Shown: positions 29,536 to 39,259, counted from the stretch's first letter. The stretch is 64,000 nucleotides of DNA from Roseomonas fluvialis (GCF_022846615.1 NZ_AP025637.1:1885001-1949000), one strand, 5' to 3'. Notes: generated by a model not told the origin, from the sequence alone. Numbers and translations: made by a program.

Positions 29536-30738
29536 TCAGGCCAGCATTTCGGCCAGCGCCGGGGCGCGCGTCGTCTCGGGGACGGGCTCGAGCCCGTTGC
29601 GCGCGAGGAACAGGCTCCACTCCGTCATTAGCCGAGGCCGGTTCGCGAGGAAGGGTCCGAAGTCGGCATCCAGTCCGCGCTCCAGGAGTTCCTCCGCCGC
29701 GATGCGCCGGTCCAGCACGACATGTGGCAGCCGCAGCAATTCGCACAACTCGCGCGTGCGCATGTCGTGCACTAGGCAAAGCGACGGCGTGCCGGCCAGC
29801 AAGGCCGCCACGTTGCCATGGAAGCGCGAACCGATCGCGAGGCTCATGGTCGCCATGCAGCCGACCCAGTCGTCCACGGCGTAGAAGATGCGCACCCGGC
29901 GTTCCAGGAACGCCTTGATGTCATCCCGCGACCCCGAGATGTCGAAGATGTCGGCGATCCGCTGGACGGCGTCCGTCACCTTGGCGGCCTCGCCAGCGGC
30001 GATGGCGGCCAGCAGCTCGATCTCCGGGCGCTCGTTCTGCAGGATGTAGAAGGCGTTCTCGCCCAGCAGCCGCTGGAACAGGCCATTTTCCGAGGTGCGC
30101 ATTGCCTCGGGATGCAGAGCGTGCCGGCGCACGTTGTTCGACAGGTTCAGAGCGATCTTGTCGAGTGCCGGCCTGGCGGCGGCGAGCCGTTCCAGCGCCG
30201 ATGCCTGCAGGCCCAGCAGGGACGGGCAGCCGACGATGCTGGTGTTGCGGATCCCCATGCGCCAGAGCACGTCGGCGGTGAAGGCGCCGCGGACGCCGAT
30301 CGACCCGCCGCGCTCCGCGAGCAGATGCAGCAGGCGTTCGGTGCCAGGCTTCAGCGCGGGCGCCTCGCCGGGGCGCAGCTGCGACCCCAGGCCGAAGCAG
30401 AAGATCGGCAGCCGCGTGCGGGCGAAGTAGTCGGCATGGGCCGTGAGGTCGACGCCATTGCCCACGAAATTCGACGCCGGCACGAACAGCATATCGAAGT
30501 GTTCGTGCAGGCGTTCGGCCGGGATGGCGCCGAACCCCGGATGGAACGCCTTGTGGGCGCAGTCCACGCCATGGAACAGCCCGTGCCCGATGAACAGGTT
30601 GCCGGTATTGGCACCGGTGAGGTCGAGCCCTTCGAACAGCGATCCGAAGGGCGGCACATGCGCCGGCGCGCCCCAGAAGCAGATGCGCTTGCCGGGTGCG
30701 GAGATCCGGAACGGTGGCGTGTGGCCGAGGTTGGTCAT
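29536..30738 (-). CDS. polysaccharide pyruvyl transferase family protein
   Basis: A 400-residue protein of the PS_pyruv_trans family, enzymes that add pyruvate ketals to sugars of exopolysaccharides. The family hallmark, SLAIGSRFHGNVAALLAGTPSL, lies around residues 310-331 and is followed by a C-terminal Rossmann-like segment. The N-terminus (ISAPGKRICFWGAPAHVPPFGS) is the first half of the GT-B-like fold. ATG 30738 has a strong Shine-Dalgarno (CAGGAGATCCCC) and is preferred to an upstream frame start. It is the last gene of the minus-strand block, 43 bases after the sulfotransferase-like gene. A glycan-modifying role is likely; the acceptor is unknown. Confidence 0.8.
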   Translation of the reverse strand: MTNLGHTPPFRISAPGKRICFWGAPAHVPPFGSLFEGLDLTGANTGNLFIGHGLFHGVDCAHKAFHPGFGAIPAERLHEHFDMLFVPASNFVGNGVDLTAHADYFARTRLPIFCFGLGSQLRPGEAPALKPGTERLLHLLAERGGSIGVRGAFTADVLWRMGIRNTSIVGCPSLLGLQASALERLAAARPALDKIALNLSNNVRRHALHPEAMRTSENGLFQRLLGENAFYILQNERPEIELLAAIAAGEAAKVTDAVQRIADIFDISGSRDDIKAFLERRVRIFYAVDDWVGCMATMSLAIGSRFHGNVAALLAGTPSLCLVHDMRTRELCELLRLPHVVLDRRIAAEELLERGLDADFGPFLANRPRLMTEWSLFLARNGLEPVPETTRAPALAEMLA

Positions 30739-30781
30739 GGGGATCTCCTGCGGGAGGCGGCGTTTTGGCCAAGAATCTCGG

Positions 30782-31798
30782 TCATGCGGCGAGCGCCGCC
30801 TCGGCGTGGGTCTGTCGGATCGCCGCGCGCAGCTCGGCGAAGGCGGCCGGCACCGACGGTTCCATCCAGTAGGTGCCGGCGACATGTTCGGCCTCGGCCG
30901 GGGCGGCTTCCGGCACGTCGCCGGGCAGCGCAGGGCCGAAGCGCGCGATCACGTCGCGTTCCACCGCGCGCAGGGCGGGCATGGTGGGCAGTACCTGGCG
31001 CGTCACGTGTTGCGCCATAACGCGGCGCAGGGTGGCGATCGCGGGTAGCCCGTGGCGGCCAAGTTCAAAGAACAGCCGCATCGGCCAGACGCCGCCGGGC
31101 AGGCTGTCTGGTGAGCGCTGCGCCGCGGCGTTCAGCGCGCGAATGATCTCGACATCCGCGGGCGGCAGGGCGCGGTTGATCCGGCCCGCCTGCTCCGGCG
31201 GTGCGACTGCCACGCCGAGTACGGCGCGCAGGAAGAAGCCGAGCAGTTCCTCGCCCTGCTCGACCAGCCGATCATAGGCTACCAGCCTTATCGCTTGGCG
31301 GCCGAAGGCCTCCGCGAACCGGCCGAGCGTGATGCCGGGGTTGAGAAGCGGGCTGTCGGCCAGCCGCAGCATGTGCGCAAGCAGGAATTGCGGGAAGGTC
31401 TCGCTGCCGCCCTGCTTGACCGCCTCCTGCCAGGCGGAGGGCACCAGGCCCTGCCAGCGGCGCAGGAAGTACACGATCTCGACCTGGTGGCCGTGCAGGG
31501 CTGATGCCAGGCGTCCGATCGCGGCGGCTTCGATGTCCTCGAAGTTCTCGCTGGAGAGCAGCAGCGCGCGGCCGCCGTGCCCGGCTTCCCCCGCCAGGAC
31601 CGCGAGGCGCGCGGGGGTCTCGGCATCCCCCGCCGCCAGCAGCCGCACCAGCGAATGATGCCCGTGCAGGTGGTCCTGCCACTGCACGGGGTAGTCGATG
31701 CCGGCGGCACGCAGGTCCGGGCGCAGCGCGACGAAGCCGCGCTGCAGGTAGGTGGTCCCGGTCTTGTGCGATCCGATGTGGATGACGACGCGTGTCAC
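30782..31798 (-). CDS. sulfotransferase-like P-loop protein
   Basis: A 338-residue protein starting VVIHIGSHKTGTTYLQ, the 5'-phosphosulfate binding loop of PAPS-dependent sulfotransferases (GxHKTGTT form). VYFLRRWQGLVPSAWQEAVKQGG (about 115-140) matches the 3'-phosphate binding region (R and S). The C-terminal half is less conserved. The start is GTG 31798 after GGAGAG. It probably transfers sulfate to a carbohydrate made by the neighbouring glycosyltransferases; a protein acceptor is possible. No PAPS-synthesis genes lie in the window. Confidence 0.72.
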   Translation of the reverse strand: MTRVVIHIGSHKTGTTYLQRGFVALRPDLRAAGIDYPVQWQDHLHGHHSLVRLLAAGDAETPARLAVLAGEAGHGGRALLLSSENFEDIEAAAIGRLASALHGHQVEIVYFLRRWQGLVPSAWQEAVKQGGSETFPQFLLAHMLRLADSPLLNPGITLGRFAEAFGRQAIRLVAYDRLVEQGEELLGFFLRAVLGVAVAPPEQAGRINRALPPADVEIIRALNAAAQRSPDSLPGGVWPMRLFFELGRHGLPAIATLRRVMAQHVTRQVLPTMPALRAVERDVIARFGPALPGDVPEAAPAEAEHVAGTYWMEPSVPAAFAELRAAIRQTHAEAALAA

Positions 31799-31834
31799 GC
31801 TCGGCTCTCCTGCCCGCGGGGGGGCGCTGGCGGG

Positions 31835-32278
31835 TCAGGCGTCCTCGAGCGCGCGCTTCCACTGCTGCGCATCGGCCTCGTAGCGCGGGCTCGGGCTGCG
31901 CCATTCGGAGGCGCCGATCATCGAGAAATGCTCGCGCCCCGAACTGAGCTTGCCCGCCTTCACCGCCGCGCCGACATCGGGGTTGGACCGCAGGTACCAG
32001 CGTTCGTCCACGTCGGGCGTGCCGCCCTGGCGGCCTTCGAAATAGCCGAAGCCGATGTAGTGCAGCCGCGCGCTGTCGATGGTGCCCGACTGCAGGGCGT
32101 CCGCCACGTCGGGATTGGCCTCGAGGTAGCCGGCCTCGTTGAAGTCGCCGTTCGCGACTGCGATCTGCAGCAGGAAGCGGAACAGCCCGATCGGCATGGT
32201 GACGGACTGCTCGGTGCGCAGCGCCTCGCGCGAGGTGCCGATGCTGGCGAGAACGGCATCATAGGGGGGGACATACAT
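31835..32278 (-). CDS. small NPDV-repeat protein
   Basis: A 147-residue protein without signal peptide or membrane helix. It contains two copies of a roughly 37-residue motif (EAGYLEANPDVADAL..HYIGFGYFEGR and ERWYLRSNPDVGAAV..HFSMIGASEWR). The same motif (YLxxNPDVAxxG...HFxxxGxxEGR) occurs about five times at the N-terminus of the giant glycosyltransferase encoded 51 bases upstream. The repeat is known from secreted and glycosyltransferase proteins of alphaproteobacteria, but its function is not settled. Sharing the repeat suggests the two proteins use the same binding or docking function. Confidence 0.75.
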   Translation of the reverse strand: MYVPPYDAVLASIGTSREALRTEQSVTMPIGLFRFLLQIAVANGDFNEAGYLEANPDVADALQSGTIDSARLHYIGFGYFEGRQGGTPDVDERWYLRSNPDVGAAVKAGKLSSGREHFSMIGASEWRSPSPRYEADAQQWKRALEDA

Positions 32279-32329
32279 CGGTTCAGGCTCCTGTGCGGTG
32301 GGTGGGCTGTTGGCTGGCGATGCGCCGCG

Positions 32330-35300
32330 TCATGTCGCGCGGCGTTTCGGGCGGGCAGCGCGGCGCCGCTTCGGCTTCGCAGCCGCTGCGGGCGCCGCGA
32401 CGCCGAGCTGGGCGGAGACCTCCGCGACGTAGGCTTGCTGCGCCGGCGCGGCGGCGACGGCATCGGGAAAGGCGTCGCGCGCGTAGGCGTGGCAGCGGGC
32501 GATCTCCTCGACATGCCGACCGCCGTCGAGTGCATGCGTCACGCTGGCGGCGTGGCGGCGATGCACGTTGAGCGGCGCGGCCTCGTAGGCCACGCGCGCG
32601 CCCGGCACGGCCAGCGCCTGCAGGTAGAGCCGCCAATCGCCGGCCATGCGGAAGCCGCGCAGATCCTCGGCGCAGGCATCCAGCGCCGCGAGCAGCGCAT
32701 CGCGCCGCCACACCACCGCGCTCACGTTCAGCACCAGGTTCTTCACCGCGAGGAAGCGGCGCACGAAGTCCGCGGCGGCGAAAACCTCGCTGTGCTGGAG
32801 CGCGCCGGATTCCAGCGTTGCGTAGTAGCCCTTGTAGTCCGGCCACATCGCCGATCCGTCGGCAGCGATCGTGCTACTGTCGGTGAAGGCGAAGCGGATC
32901 GACGGGTCCGCCTTCATGCGCGCGGTGGCGCGCAGCAGGAAATCGGGGTCTGACAGGTCGTCGGCCTCGGCGATCCAGACGTAGTCGCCCTGCGCCATCT
33001 CGGCCGCCTTGCGCCATTGCGCGAAGACCGACCCGCTGTTGGCGGTGTTGGGGGCGAGACGGATCTCGCGCCCATGCCGCCTGGCGACCGCGCGGATCAC
33101 CTCCAGGCTGTCATCCGTGGAGCAATCGTCCAGCACGATGACTTCGTGTACCGGCAGGCTCTGCGCGAAGACCGAGCCCAGGCGTTCGGGCATGAAGCGC
33201 GCGTAGTTGTAGTTCGGCACCGCGACCGAGACCGCGGGCAGGTCCGGCGCCGCGAGCCGCAGCAGGTCGCGCACGTACGGCCGCCAGCCGAAGCGCGCCG
33301 CAGCGACCCGCCGGCGCATGGTCGCCGCCTTGTCGCGGGCCGCCTCGCCGCCGGCGGGCTGCATCGAGGCCGAGATCGCCTCGGCCATGGCGGTGACGTC
33401 GCCATATGGGACCACGCTGCCGGCGCCGGTCTCGGCCAGCATGTCCGGGATGCCGCCGCTGCGGCCGAAGGCCACCACGGGCCGCCCGGCGGCGATCGCC
33501 TCGAGCGCGACCGACGGGAAGGGATCCTCGCGCGAGGTCAGCGCATAGGCATCCGCTGCGCGGAGGAATGCACCGACGTCATCGCGCCGGCCCGGCATGT
33601 GGAAGGTGCCGGTCGCGCGCGCGGCCTCGATCTCGTCGGCGAGCCAGGCCTGCATCTGCGGGTCCATGCCGCCCAGCCAGCACAGATGCACGCGCCGGCG
33701 GCCACGCCAGCGCAGCAGCCGCCACAGCTGCAGGAACAGGTCGAAGCCCTTGCGCATGTCGGCGTATCCGATGCCGAGCACGAGGCGCTCACCTTCCGCG
33801 ATGCCGAGTTCGGCGCGGATCCGCGCGCCCGAGCCTGGTGGCGCCGCGATGTCCTTGTAGATGCCCTGCGGACGCAGCACGCAGCGCTCATCGGCTTCGA
33901 GGCCGAGTTCCGCCAGCACCTCGTCGCGTACGAAGGGGGCGGGGAAGACCACCTGGCGCGCGGAAGCGATGCCGGCGCGCGCGCCATCGGCGAGATGCTT
34001 CTCGCGGATCAGCCGTGGTAATTCGTGCACCAGCAGCACCGCGCCGATCCCCGCGGCGCGTAGTGTCGCGACAGCCGGCCCCGCCGCGGTTGTGTTCACG
34101 ATCGCATGGCGCCAGCCACGTGCCGCCATCGCGCCCACACGTGCGGACAGCGCCGCGTGGCCGGCAACAACGGTGGTCGGCGCGACGCGCCGGTAGTCAG
34201 CTTCGAGCGCCCCGCCGCCGAGCAGCAGAAATTCCACCTCCGCGCCATGCGCGCGCCTGAGCGTCGTGCCGATCGACAGCAGCAATTGCTGCGCACCGCC
34301 GGGGAAGGCGTCGTGGCCGACCAGCAGGATGCGCGGCGGTGCTTCGTCGCCCAGGCGGGTCGCACCTGTCACGGCGCGCGCGGTGGCGTTCAGGTAGGCG
34401 CCGCCGAAATGCAGGTCGGGTTCGAGGTAGGCCCCCTCGCACCATTCGTTCCAGGCATTGACGCAGACGATCGCCTCGCCGTGGAAGGGGTGCTGGCCCG
34501 CGTGTTCGATCAATGCGGCGAGCCAGGCCTCATACTTGGCCGGCGTGCTGCCCGTGATCACCAGGCCGTTGCCCTGCCGGCGCGCGTCATTGTCCCAGGA
34601 CGGCACCGCGGTGCGGATCAGGGGGAAGGGCGGCGGCGGCTCGGACAGCGAGACCTGCGTGACCGCCTCATAAGTATAGACCTTGCCCGTGAAGTCCGGG
34701 TCGAGGATGTCGAGCCCTGTCGCGACGGGTTCGAGATTCTGCGTCAGCTTGTGCGGTGGGAATTCGATCGCGCCGTCAAGCCCATGCGGGCGGGGGTCGA
34801 AATCGCCGAAGCCCTGCGCCATTACCAGCAGCGGGTCTTCCCCATGGCGGTCGCGGAACAGCGTGCGCCAGCGCGCGATGGTGGACTTGCTGTCGGGGAT
34901 CAGTGCAGGGCGATAGACCATCAGCACCGGCCGTCCACCCACGCGGATGTAGCGCGCATCGCGGAAATGTCGGGCGAATTCATCCACCATGCGTTCGTCG
35001 TCGTCGGGCTTGTAGTCCTGCGAGATCAGCACCTCGCTCTCGGCGCCATCCCAGCGGCGCGTCCAGTTTTCGTTGGCCCACATCAGGGCGAAGGGCATGT
35101 CGATCGACGGGTCGGCCAGGAAGCGCTCGACAGGCGCGTCGAGCAGGCGCGTGCCGTTGAACCAGTAGAAGTAGAAGACGAAGCCATGCACGCCGCCGGC
35201 CTTCGCCATCTCGACCTGTCGCCGGAAGGTCTCGCTGCCTTCGAGCGAATAAAAGCCGAGGTCGCGTGGCACGCGCGGCTGGTAGTGCCCACGGAAGCGC

Positions 35301-36220
35301 GGCAGCCCGCGCGGCACATTCGTCCATTCGGTGAAGCCGCGGCCCCACCAGGCGTCGTTCTGCGGGAAGGCGTGGAACTGCGGCAGGTAGTAGGTGAGCA
35401 GCTTCACCCGCTTCACCGCATCGGGCGGCAGCGGGCGCACCTCCTCGAAATCGGGACCAGGCCGGGTGAAGCGCTTCACCTCGCGCGGGACGGAGGCCTC
35501 GTCATCGGGCATGCGGCCATGCACACCGGGTTCGTGGCGATGCGCGAGCCAGTGCGCGAAGGGGTTTTCCGACAGATCGCCGAGCAGATAGCGCTGCGCA
35601 TAGAAGCGCACATCGAAGGCGGGCGAGGGGTCGCGTCCTTCCTTGTACCCCTGGCACCAGAAGTGCTCGAAGGGATCGACGCCCGCGGCCGCCACATCCG
35701 GGTTGCGCGCCAGGTAGTAGTCGACGTCAAAGTCGGGCATTGGACTGAAGCGGCCGGTCGCGCGGTGCCTCAGCCAATGCGCCAGCGCATTCTCGTTCAC
35801 CGGCAGCCCATAGCGTTCGCGGTACCACGCGGGGTCGAACAGCGGGCCCGGCCGGCGCCCCTCGGCATCGCCGTGGAAGGCGTAATGGAACAGCGGGTTC
35901 AGCCCGCCTTGTGCGACATCCGGGTTCTGCGCGAGGTACCAGAGCGGGTCGAAATACGGGTTCGGCCGGCGCCCTTCGGTGTAGCCGTGGTCGTAGAAAT
36001 GCGCGAAGGGCTCGATGCCCGCCGCGGCGATGTCCGGATAGGCTGCGAGGTAGTGCGCCGCATCGAACAGCCCGGTGCCCGCGAGTGTCGCCATCCGCAC
36101 CGCGCGAACCGCCTCCTGTGCGACAGGCGTAGCCTCAGCCGGCGCCGGCGCGGCGTCCTCGGCGCGCTGTGCGGGCTGCACGCCGCGACGGCGGTCCAGC
36201 AGGGCGAAGAACTCGGTCAT
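32330..36220 (-). CDS. 1296-residue fusion: NPDV repeats + WbsX + GT4 + GT2
   Basis: A very large cytosolic glycan-assembly protein. In order: about five NPDV repeats (roughly residues 51-240; e.g. FDPLWYLAQNPDVAQGG), then a WbsX-type glycosyltransferase domain (about 272-640; LTYYLPQFHAFPQND, WANENWTRRWDG, VNAWNEWCEGAYLEPD). A GT-B/GT4 domain follows (about 645-985; ILLVGHDAFPGGAQQLLLSIG, and TSREDPFPSVALEAIAAGRP near its end). Last is a C-terminal GT-A/GT2 domain (about 1000-1240; VSVAVPNYNYARFMPERLGS, VLDDCSTDDSLEV, WIAEADD) and a basic tail. Three transferase domains in one chain suggest stepwise assembly of an oligosaccharide. It lies upstream of the small NPDV protein and downstream of the secretion genes in the same block. 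Confidence 0.88.
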   Translation of the reverse strand: MTEFFALLDRRRGVQPAQRAEDAAPAPAEATPVAQEAVRAVRMATLAGTGLFDAAHYLAAYPDIAAAGIEPFAHFYDHGYTEGRRPNPYFDPLWYLAQNPDVAQGGLNPLFHYAFHGDAEGRRPGPLFDPAWYRERYGLPVNENALAHWLRHRATGRFSPMPDFDVDYYLARNPDVAAAGVDPFEHFWCQGYKEGRDPSPAFDVRFYAQRYLLGDLSENPFAHWLAHRHEPGVHGRMPDDEASVPREVKRFTRPGPDFEEVRPLPPDAVKRVKLLTYYLPQFHAFPQNDAWWGRGFTEWTNVPRGLPRFRGHYQPRVPRDLGFYSLEGSETFRRQVEMAKAGGVHGFVFYFYWFNGTRLLDAPVERFLADPSIDMPFALMWANENWTRRWDGAESEVLISQDYKPDDDERMVDEFARHFRDARYIRVGGRPVLMVYRPALIPDSKSTIARWRTLFRDRHGEDPLLVMAQGFGDFDPRPHGLDGAIEFPPHKLTQNLEPVATGLDILDPDFTGKVYTYEAVTQVSLSEPPPPFPLIRTAVPSWDNDARRQGNGLVITGSTPAKYEAWLAALIEHAGQHPFHGEAIVCVNAWNEWCEGAYLEPDLHFGGAYLNATARAVTGATRLGDEAPPRILLVGHDAFPGGAQQLLLSIGTTLRRAHGAEVEFLLLGGGALEADYRRVAPTTVVAGHAALSARVGAMAARGWRHAIVNTTAAGPAVATLRAAGIGAVLLVHELPRLIREKHLADGARAGIASARQVVFPAPFVRDEVLAELGLEADERCVLRPQGIYKDIAAPPGSGARIRAELGIAEGERLVLGIGYADMRKGFDLFLQLWRLLRWRGRRRVHLCWLGGMDPQMQAWLADEIEAARATGTFHMPGRRDDVGAFLRAADAYALTSREDPFPSVALEAIAAGRPVVAFGRSGGIPDMLAETGAGSVVPYGDVTAMAEAISASMQPAGGEAARDKAATMRRRVAAARFGWRPYVRDLLRLAAPDLPAVSVAVPNYNYARFMPERLGSVFAQSLPVHEVIVLDDCSTDDSLEVIRAVARRHGREIRLAPNTANSGSVFAQWRKAAEMAQGDYVWIAEADDLSDPDFLLRATARMKADPSIRFAFTDSSTIAADGSAMWPDYKGYYATLESGALQHSEVFAAADFVRRFLAVKNLVLNVSAVVWRRDALLAALDACAEDLRGFRMAGDWRLYLQALAVPGARVAYEAAPLNVHRRHAASVTHALDGGRHVEEIARCHAYARDAFPDAVAAAPAQQAYVAEVSAQLGVAAPAAAAKPKRRRAARPKRRAT

Positions 36221-36281
36221 GCGCAGCGCCTCGTCATGATGGAGCAGCCTCAGGGTCTAGCGGGGGATGGTTACCCATCAC

Positions 36282-37616
36282 TCAATCCCGCAGCGATCGG
36301 CGCAGGCCATCGGTCAGCGGCCTGAGCACATAGTCGAGAGCAGAGCGCCGTTCGCCGAGCAGGAAGGCCTCGACCGGCATGCCCGGTGCCAGCGTGGTGC
36401 CCGACGGCAATTCGCCGAGGACGCTCGGGTCGACCGACAGCCGAGCGGCAAAGTACGACCCGCCCTGCGCATCGATCTGCCGATCCGCCGAGAGATACGT
36501 CACCGCCGTCTCGATCAGCGGCACGTCGCGCGTGCGGAAGGCCGCGAGGCGCAGCCGCGCCGGCTGGCCGACGCGCACATTCTCGACATCGGTCAGGGCG
36601 AGCCGCACCTCCGCCACCAGGCGGTCATCGACCGGCACAAGGTCCAGGATCGGCTGCCCCGCACCCACGCTGCTGCCGGGCGTGAAGAAGCGGATTTCGG
36701 TGACCACGCCGGGCTCGGGCGCGGTCACGACGCGGCGTGCCAGCACGTCCTCGGCGCCACGCAGGCGCTGTTCGGCGTCCGCGCGCAGCGCCTGCGCGTC
36801 CTGCAATTCGCGCGCGACCTCCTGCTGCCGCACCAGGCGCGTGTTCGCCAGTTCGAGCTCGGCCTGCGCGATCGCCTCGCGGGTTTGGGCTTCCTGCGCC
36901 TGGAACTGGCCGAGATTGCCCGAAAGTTCCGCCTCCGCGCGCTGCAGCTCCCACAGTCGCGTGCGTGTGGCGAAACCACGCGCGAGAAGCTGTGTGACAC
37001 CTTCCAACTCGGCACGGATGGCGGCCACGCGCGTGGCCGTCGCCTCGCGCTGCGCGGCATAGGCCACCACCTGCTCGCGCAACTGCGCGACGCGCGTGCG
37101 GCTGACCCCCACCGCGCCGTCATAGGCTTCCCAGCGCGCGGCAAAGAGGCGGCCCTCGGCCTCGATCAACGACGCGATCGCGGGGTCGATACGACCCGCC
37201 GCGCCGGCGCCGTCAGGCAGCATCATCCGCCGGCTTTCCTGCTGTTCGGCGACCAGCCGGGCCGCGCGCACCGACTGCCCCCAGAACACTGCGCGCGCCT
37301 GCGCCGCGGAAGCATCCGCCTGGGTGGTATCGAGCCGCAGCAGCGGCTGCCCCGCTGCCACACGCTCGCCCTCGCGCACCAGCAGTTCGCGCAGGATCCC
37401 GGGTTCGAGCAGCGTGACGGATTTGCGCCGACCCTCAGCCACCAGCGTGCCCTGGCCGATCACCGCGCGTTCGATCGGCGTGATCGCCGCCCAGCCCAGC
37501 AGCCCACCCACGCCGACCACCAGCACCGCGGCCGCGATGCCGATGAGCCGGCCCAGGCGCGGCTGTGGCACCGCCGCGTCGAAGGCGGCTTCCAGCGCAT
37601 CCGCGGCCGCGCTCAT
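36282..37616 (-). CDS. HlyD/PrtE-type membrane fusion protein of type I secretion
   Basis: A 444-residue periplasmic adaptor linking the ABC transporter to an outer-membrane channel. It has one N-terminal membrane helix (LIGIAAAVLVVGVGGLLGWAAI, about residues 24-45), a lipoyl-like motif half (GILRELLVREGERVAAGQPLLRLD, about 73-96), and a long alpha-helical hairpin (about 100-290). The second lipoyl half (VVTAPEPGVVTEIRFFTPGSSV) and a beta-barrel domain ending with the HlyD signature-like LAPGMPVEAFLLGERR follow. Its start overlaps the stop of the downstream-transporter gene at 37613-37616. No TolC-type channel gene is present in the window, so one must be encoded elsewhere. Confidence 0.92.
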   Translation of the reverse strand: MSAAADALEAAFDAAVPQPRLGRLIGIAAAVLVVGVGGLLGWAAITPIERAVIGQGTLVAEGRRKSVTLLEPGILRELLVREGERVAAGQPLLRLDTTQADASAAQARAVFWGQSVRAARLVAEQQESRRMMLPDGAGAAGRIDPAIASLIEAEGRLFAARWEAYDGAVGVSRTRVAQLREQVVAYAAQREATATRVAAIRAELEGVTQLLARGFATRTRLWELQRAEAELSGNLGQFQAQEAQTREAIAQAELELANTRLVRQQEVARELQDAQALRADAEQRLRGAEDVLARRVVTAPEPGVVTEIRFFTPGSSVGAGQPILDLVPVDDRLVAEVRLALTDVENVRVGQPARLRLAAFRTRDVPLIETAVTYLSADRQIDAQGGSYFAARLSVDPSVLGELPSGTTLAPGMPVEAFLLGERRSALDYVLRPLTDGLRRSLRD

Positions 37617-39259
37617 GCCGTAGTCTCCAGCGTCCAGGGGCCCTCGCCGGTCAGGCGCAGCACGCCATCGACCGCGCCGCGCCAGGCAGCCACGTCGTGC
37701 GAGACCAGCAGCACGACGCTGCCCTCCGCGCGTGCCGCGGCGACGCCGGCCCGCACGCCCGCGCGCGCGGCACCGTCCAGCCCCGCCTCCGGTTCGTCGA
37801 GCACGATCACCCGCGGCGCGCCATGGAAGGCACGCGCCAGCGCGACCAGCCGGGCCTGGCCGCCTGACAGACCGGCATCGGCCCCGGCGGCGTTCTCGTA
37901 GCCACGCGGCAGGCGGCCGATCGCGTCATGCGCGCCGACGCGCCGCGCGGACGCAACGGCGGCGCTGGCGCCGTCATCATCGAAGCGCGCGATGTTCTCG
38001 AGGATGCTCCCGTCCAGCAATTGCGCCTCCTGCGGCAGGTAGCCGATGCGCCCGGCGAAAGCGTCGCGTGGCGTGCGCCAGGTGTCCTGCCCATCGAGCA
38101 ACACGCGGCCCGATGCCGGCGCGGCGAGCCCGAGCAGCGCGCGGATCAGCGTGGACTTGCCCGCGCCGTTCGGCCCGGCCAGCACCAGCGCACTGCCCGG
38201 CGGCAGCGCGAGGTCCAGCGCGTCGACGAGCGGACGCGTGCGCCCCGGCGCGAACAGGCTCAGGCCCTGCACCATCAGGCCCGATGGTGCGTCGGTCGCG
38301 CACGACGCGCGCTCCGGCGGCGCGCCGGCACGCACCAGCTTGGCGAGGCGACGGGCAGCCGCGAGGCCCTCGCTCCAGTCCCGCCAATGTCCGACCAGGT
38401 GCACCACGGGTCGCGTCGCAAAGGCCACCAGCGTCGCTGCCGCCAGCATCGATCCGTGTGAGACCTCGTGCGCCAGCAGCAGCCACACGCCCGCACCCAC
38501 GATCGCACCCTGCTGCGCGAAGACGGCGAGTTCCAGCAGGCCTGCCAGGGCGCGGGCGTCACGCTCGGCCCCGCCGCGCCTCTGCAGTGCCAGCGCATGG
38601 CGTGGCGCGAAGCGCGCGAGTGCGGCTGGCAGCATGCCGAGGCCAAGCACCATCTCGCGCAGACCCAGCTGCTGCACCAGCCCGCGGCGGCCGCGTGCCT
38701 CGTGCAGCTTGGCCTGCGCGGTCGCGCCGCGCGTCACGCGGTCGGCCAGCACCCCGATCGCGCCCTGCACCAGCGCAGCCATAAGCGCGACCAGGAAGAA
38801 TAACGGATGCAGCAGCCACAGGAAGCCGAGCGCGAGCGGGATCGACAGCAGGTCCAGCACATCGGCCGGGATCGATCCGCCCAGCATGCGGCGCAGTTCC
38901 GCCACGTCCTGCAGCGCGCGCCCGGCGGCCGTGCGATCACCGCCGAGTGCCACGCGCACCGAGGCCGCGAGAGCCCGGAGCTGCAGCCGCCGCCCGATGC
39001 GTTCGGCCAGCGCGGCCAGCAGCGCGGCGCGCAGGTATTGCAGCACACCGCCCAACAGCAGCGCCGCCAGGAAGGCTGCCGAGAGCACCCACAGCGTACC
39101 GAGGTTGCGGCTTTCCAGCACACCGTCGAAGACATGCATGGTCAGCATCGGTGCGGTCAGCATGGTCGCCTGCACCGCAACCGAGAGCACCACGCAGACC
39201 GCAAGCGTCGGCGCCAGCAGGCGCGGCGGCAGCAGCGCCGGCGTCAGGGTCGCGTTCAT
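37613..39259 (-). CDS. type I secretion ABC transporter subunit 1
   Basis: A 548-residue half-transporter of the PrtD/LapB-like group, without a C39 peptidase domain. The membrane domain is about residues 1-310. The ATPase domain has Walker A AGPNGAGKSTLI, Q-loop YLPQEAQLLDGSI, signature LSGGQARLVALARA, Walker B VIVLDEPEAGLD and the switch His in LLVSHD, so it looks catalytically complete. ATG 39259 overlaps the stop of the second ABC gene (ATGA) and its own stop overlaps the HlyD start. It probably pairs with the neighbouring subunit as a heterodimer to export the RTX proteins encoded nearby. Confidence 0.9.
   Translation of the reverse strand: MNATLTPALLPPRLLAPTLAVCVVLSVAVQATMLTAPMLTMHVFDGVLESRNLGTLWVLSAAFLAALLLGGVLQYLRAALLAALAERIGRRLQLRALAASVRVALGGDRTAAGRALQDVAELRRMLGGSIPADVLDLLSIPLALGFLWLLHPLFFLVALMAALVQGAIGVLADRVTRGATAQAKLHEARGRRGLVQQLGLREMVLGLGMLPAALARFAPRHALALQRRGGAERDARALAGLLELAVFAQQGAIVGAGVWLLLAHEVSHGSMLAAATLVAFATRPVVHLVGHWRDWSEGLAAARRLAKLVRAGAPPERASCATDAPSGLMVQGLSLFAPGRTRPLVDALDLALPPGSALVLAGPNGAGKSTLIRALLGLAAPASGRVLLDGQDTWRTPRDAFAGRIGYLPQEAQLLDGSILENIARFDDDGASAAVASARRVGAHDAIGRLPRGYENAAGADAGLSGGQARLVALARAFHGAPRVIVLDEPEAGLDGAARAGVRAGVAAARAEGSVVLLVSHDVAAWRGAVDGVLRLTGEGPWTLETTA

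Noticed and set aside
34106..36325. 739-codon plus-strand open frame opposite the giant glycosyltransferase
   Set aside because: No recognisable domain; the opposite strand has unambiguous WbsX and GT4 motifs.
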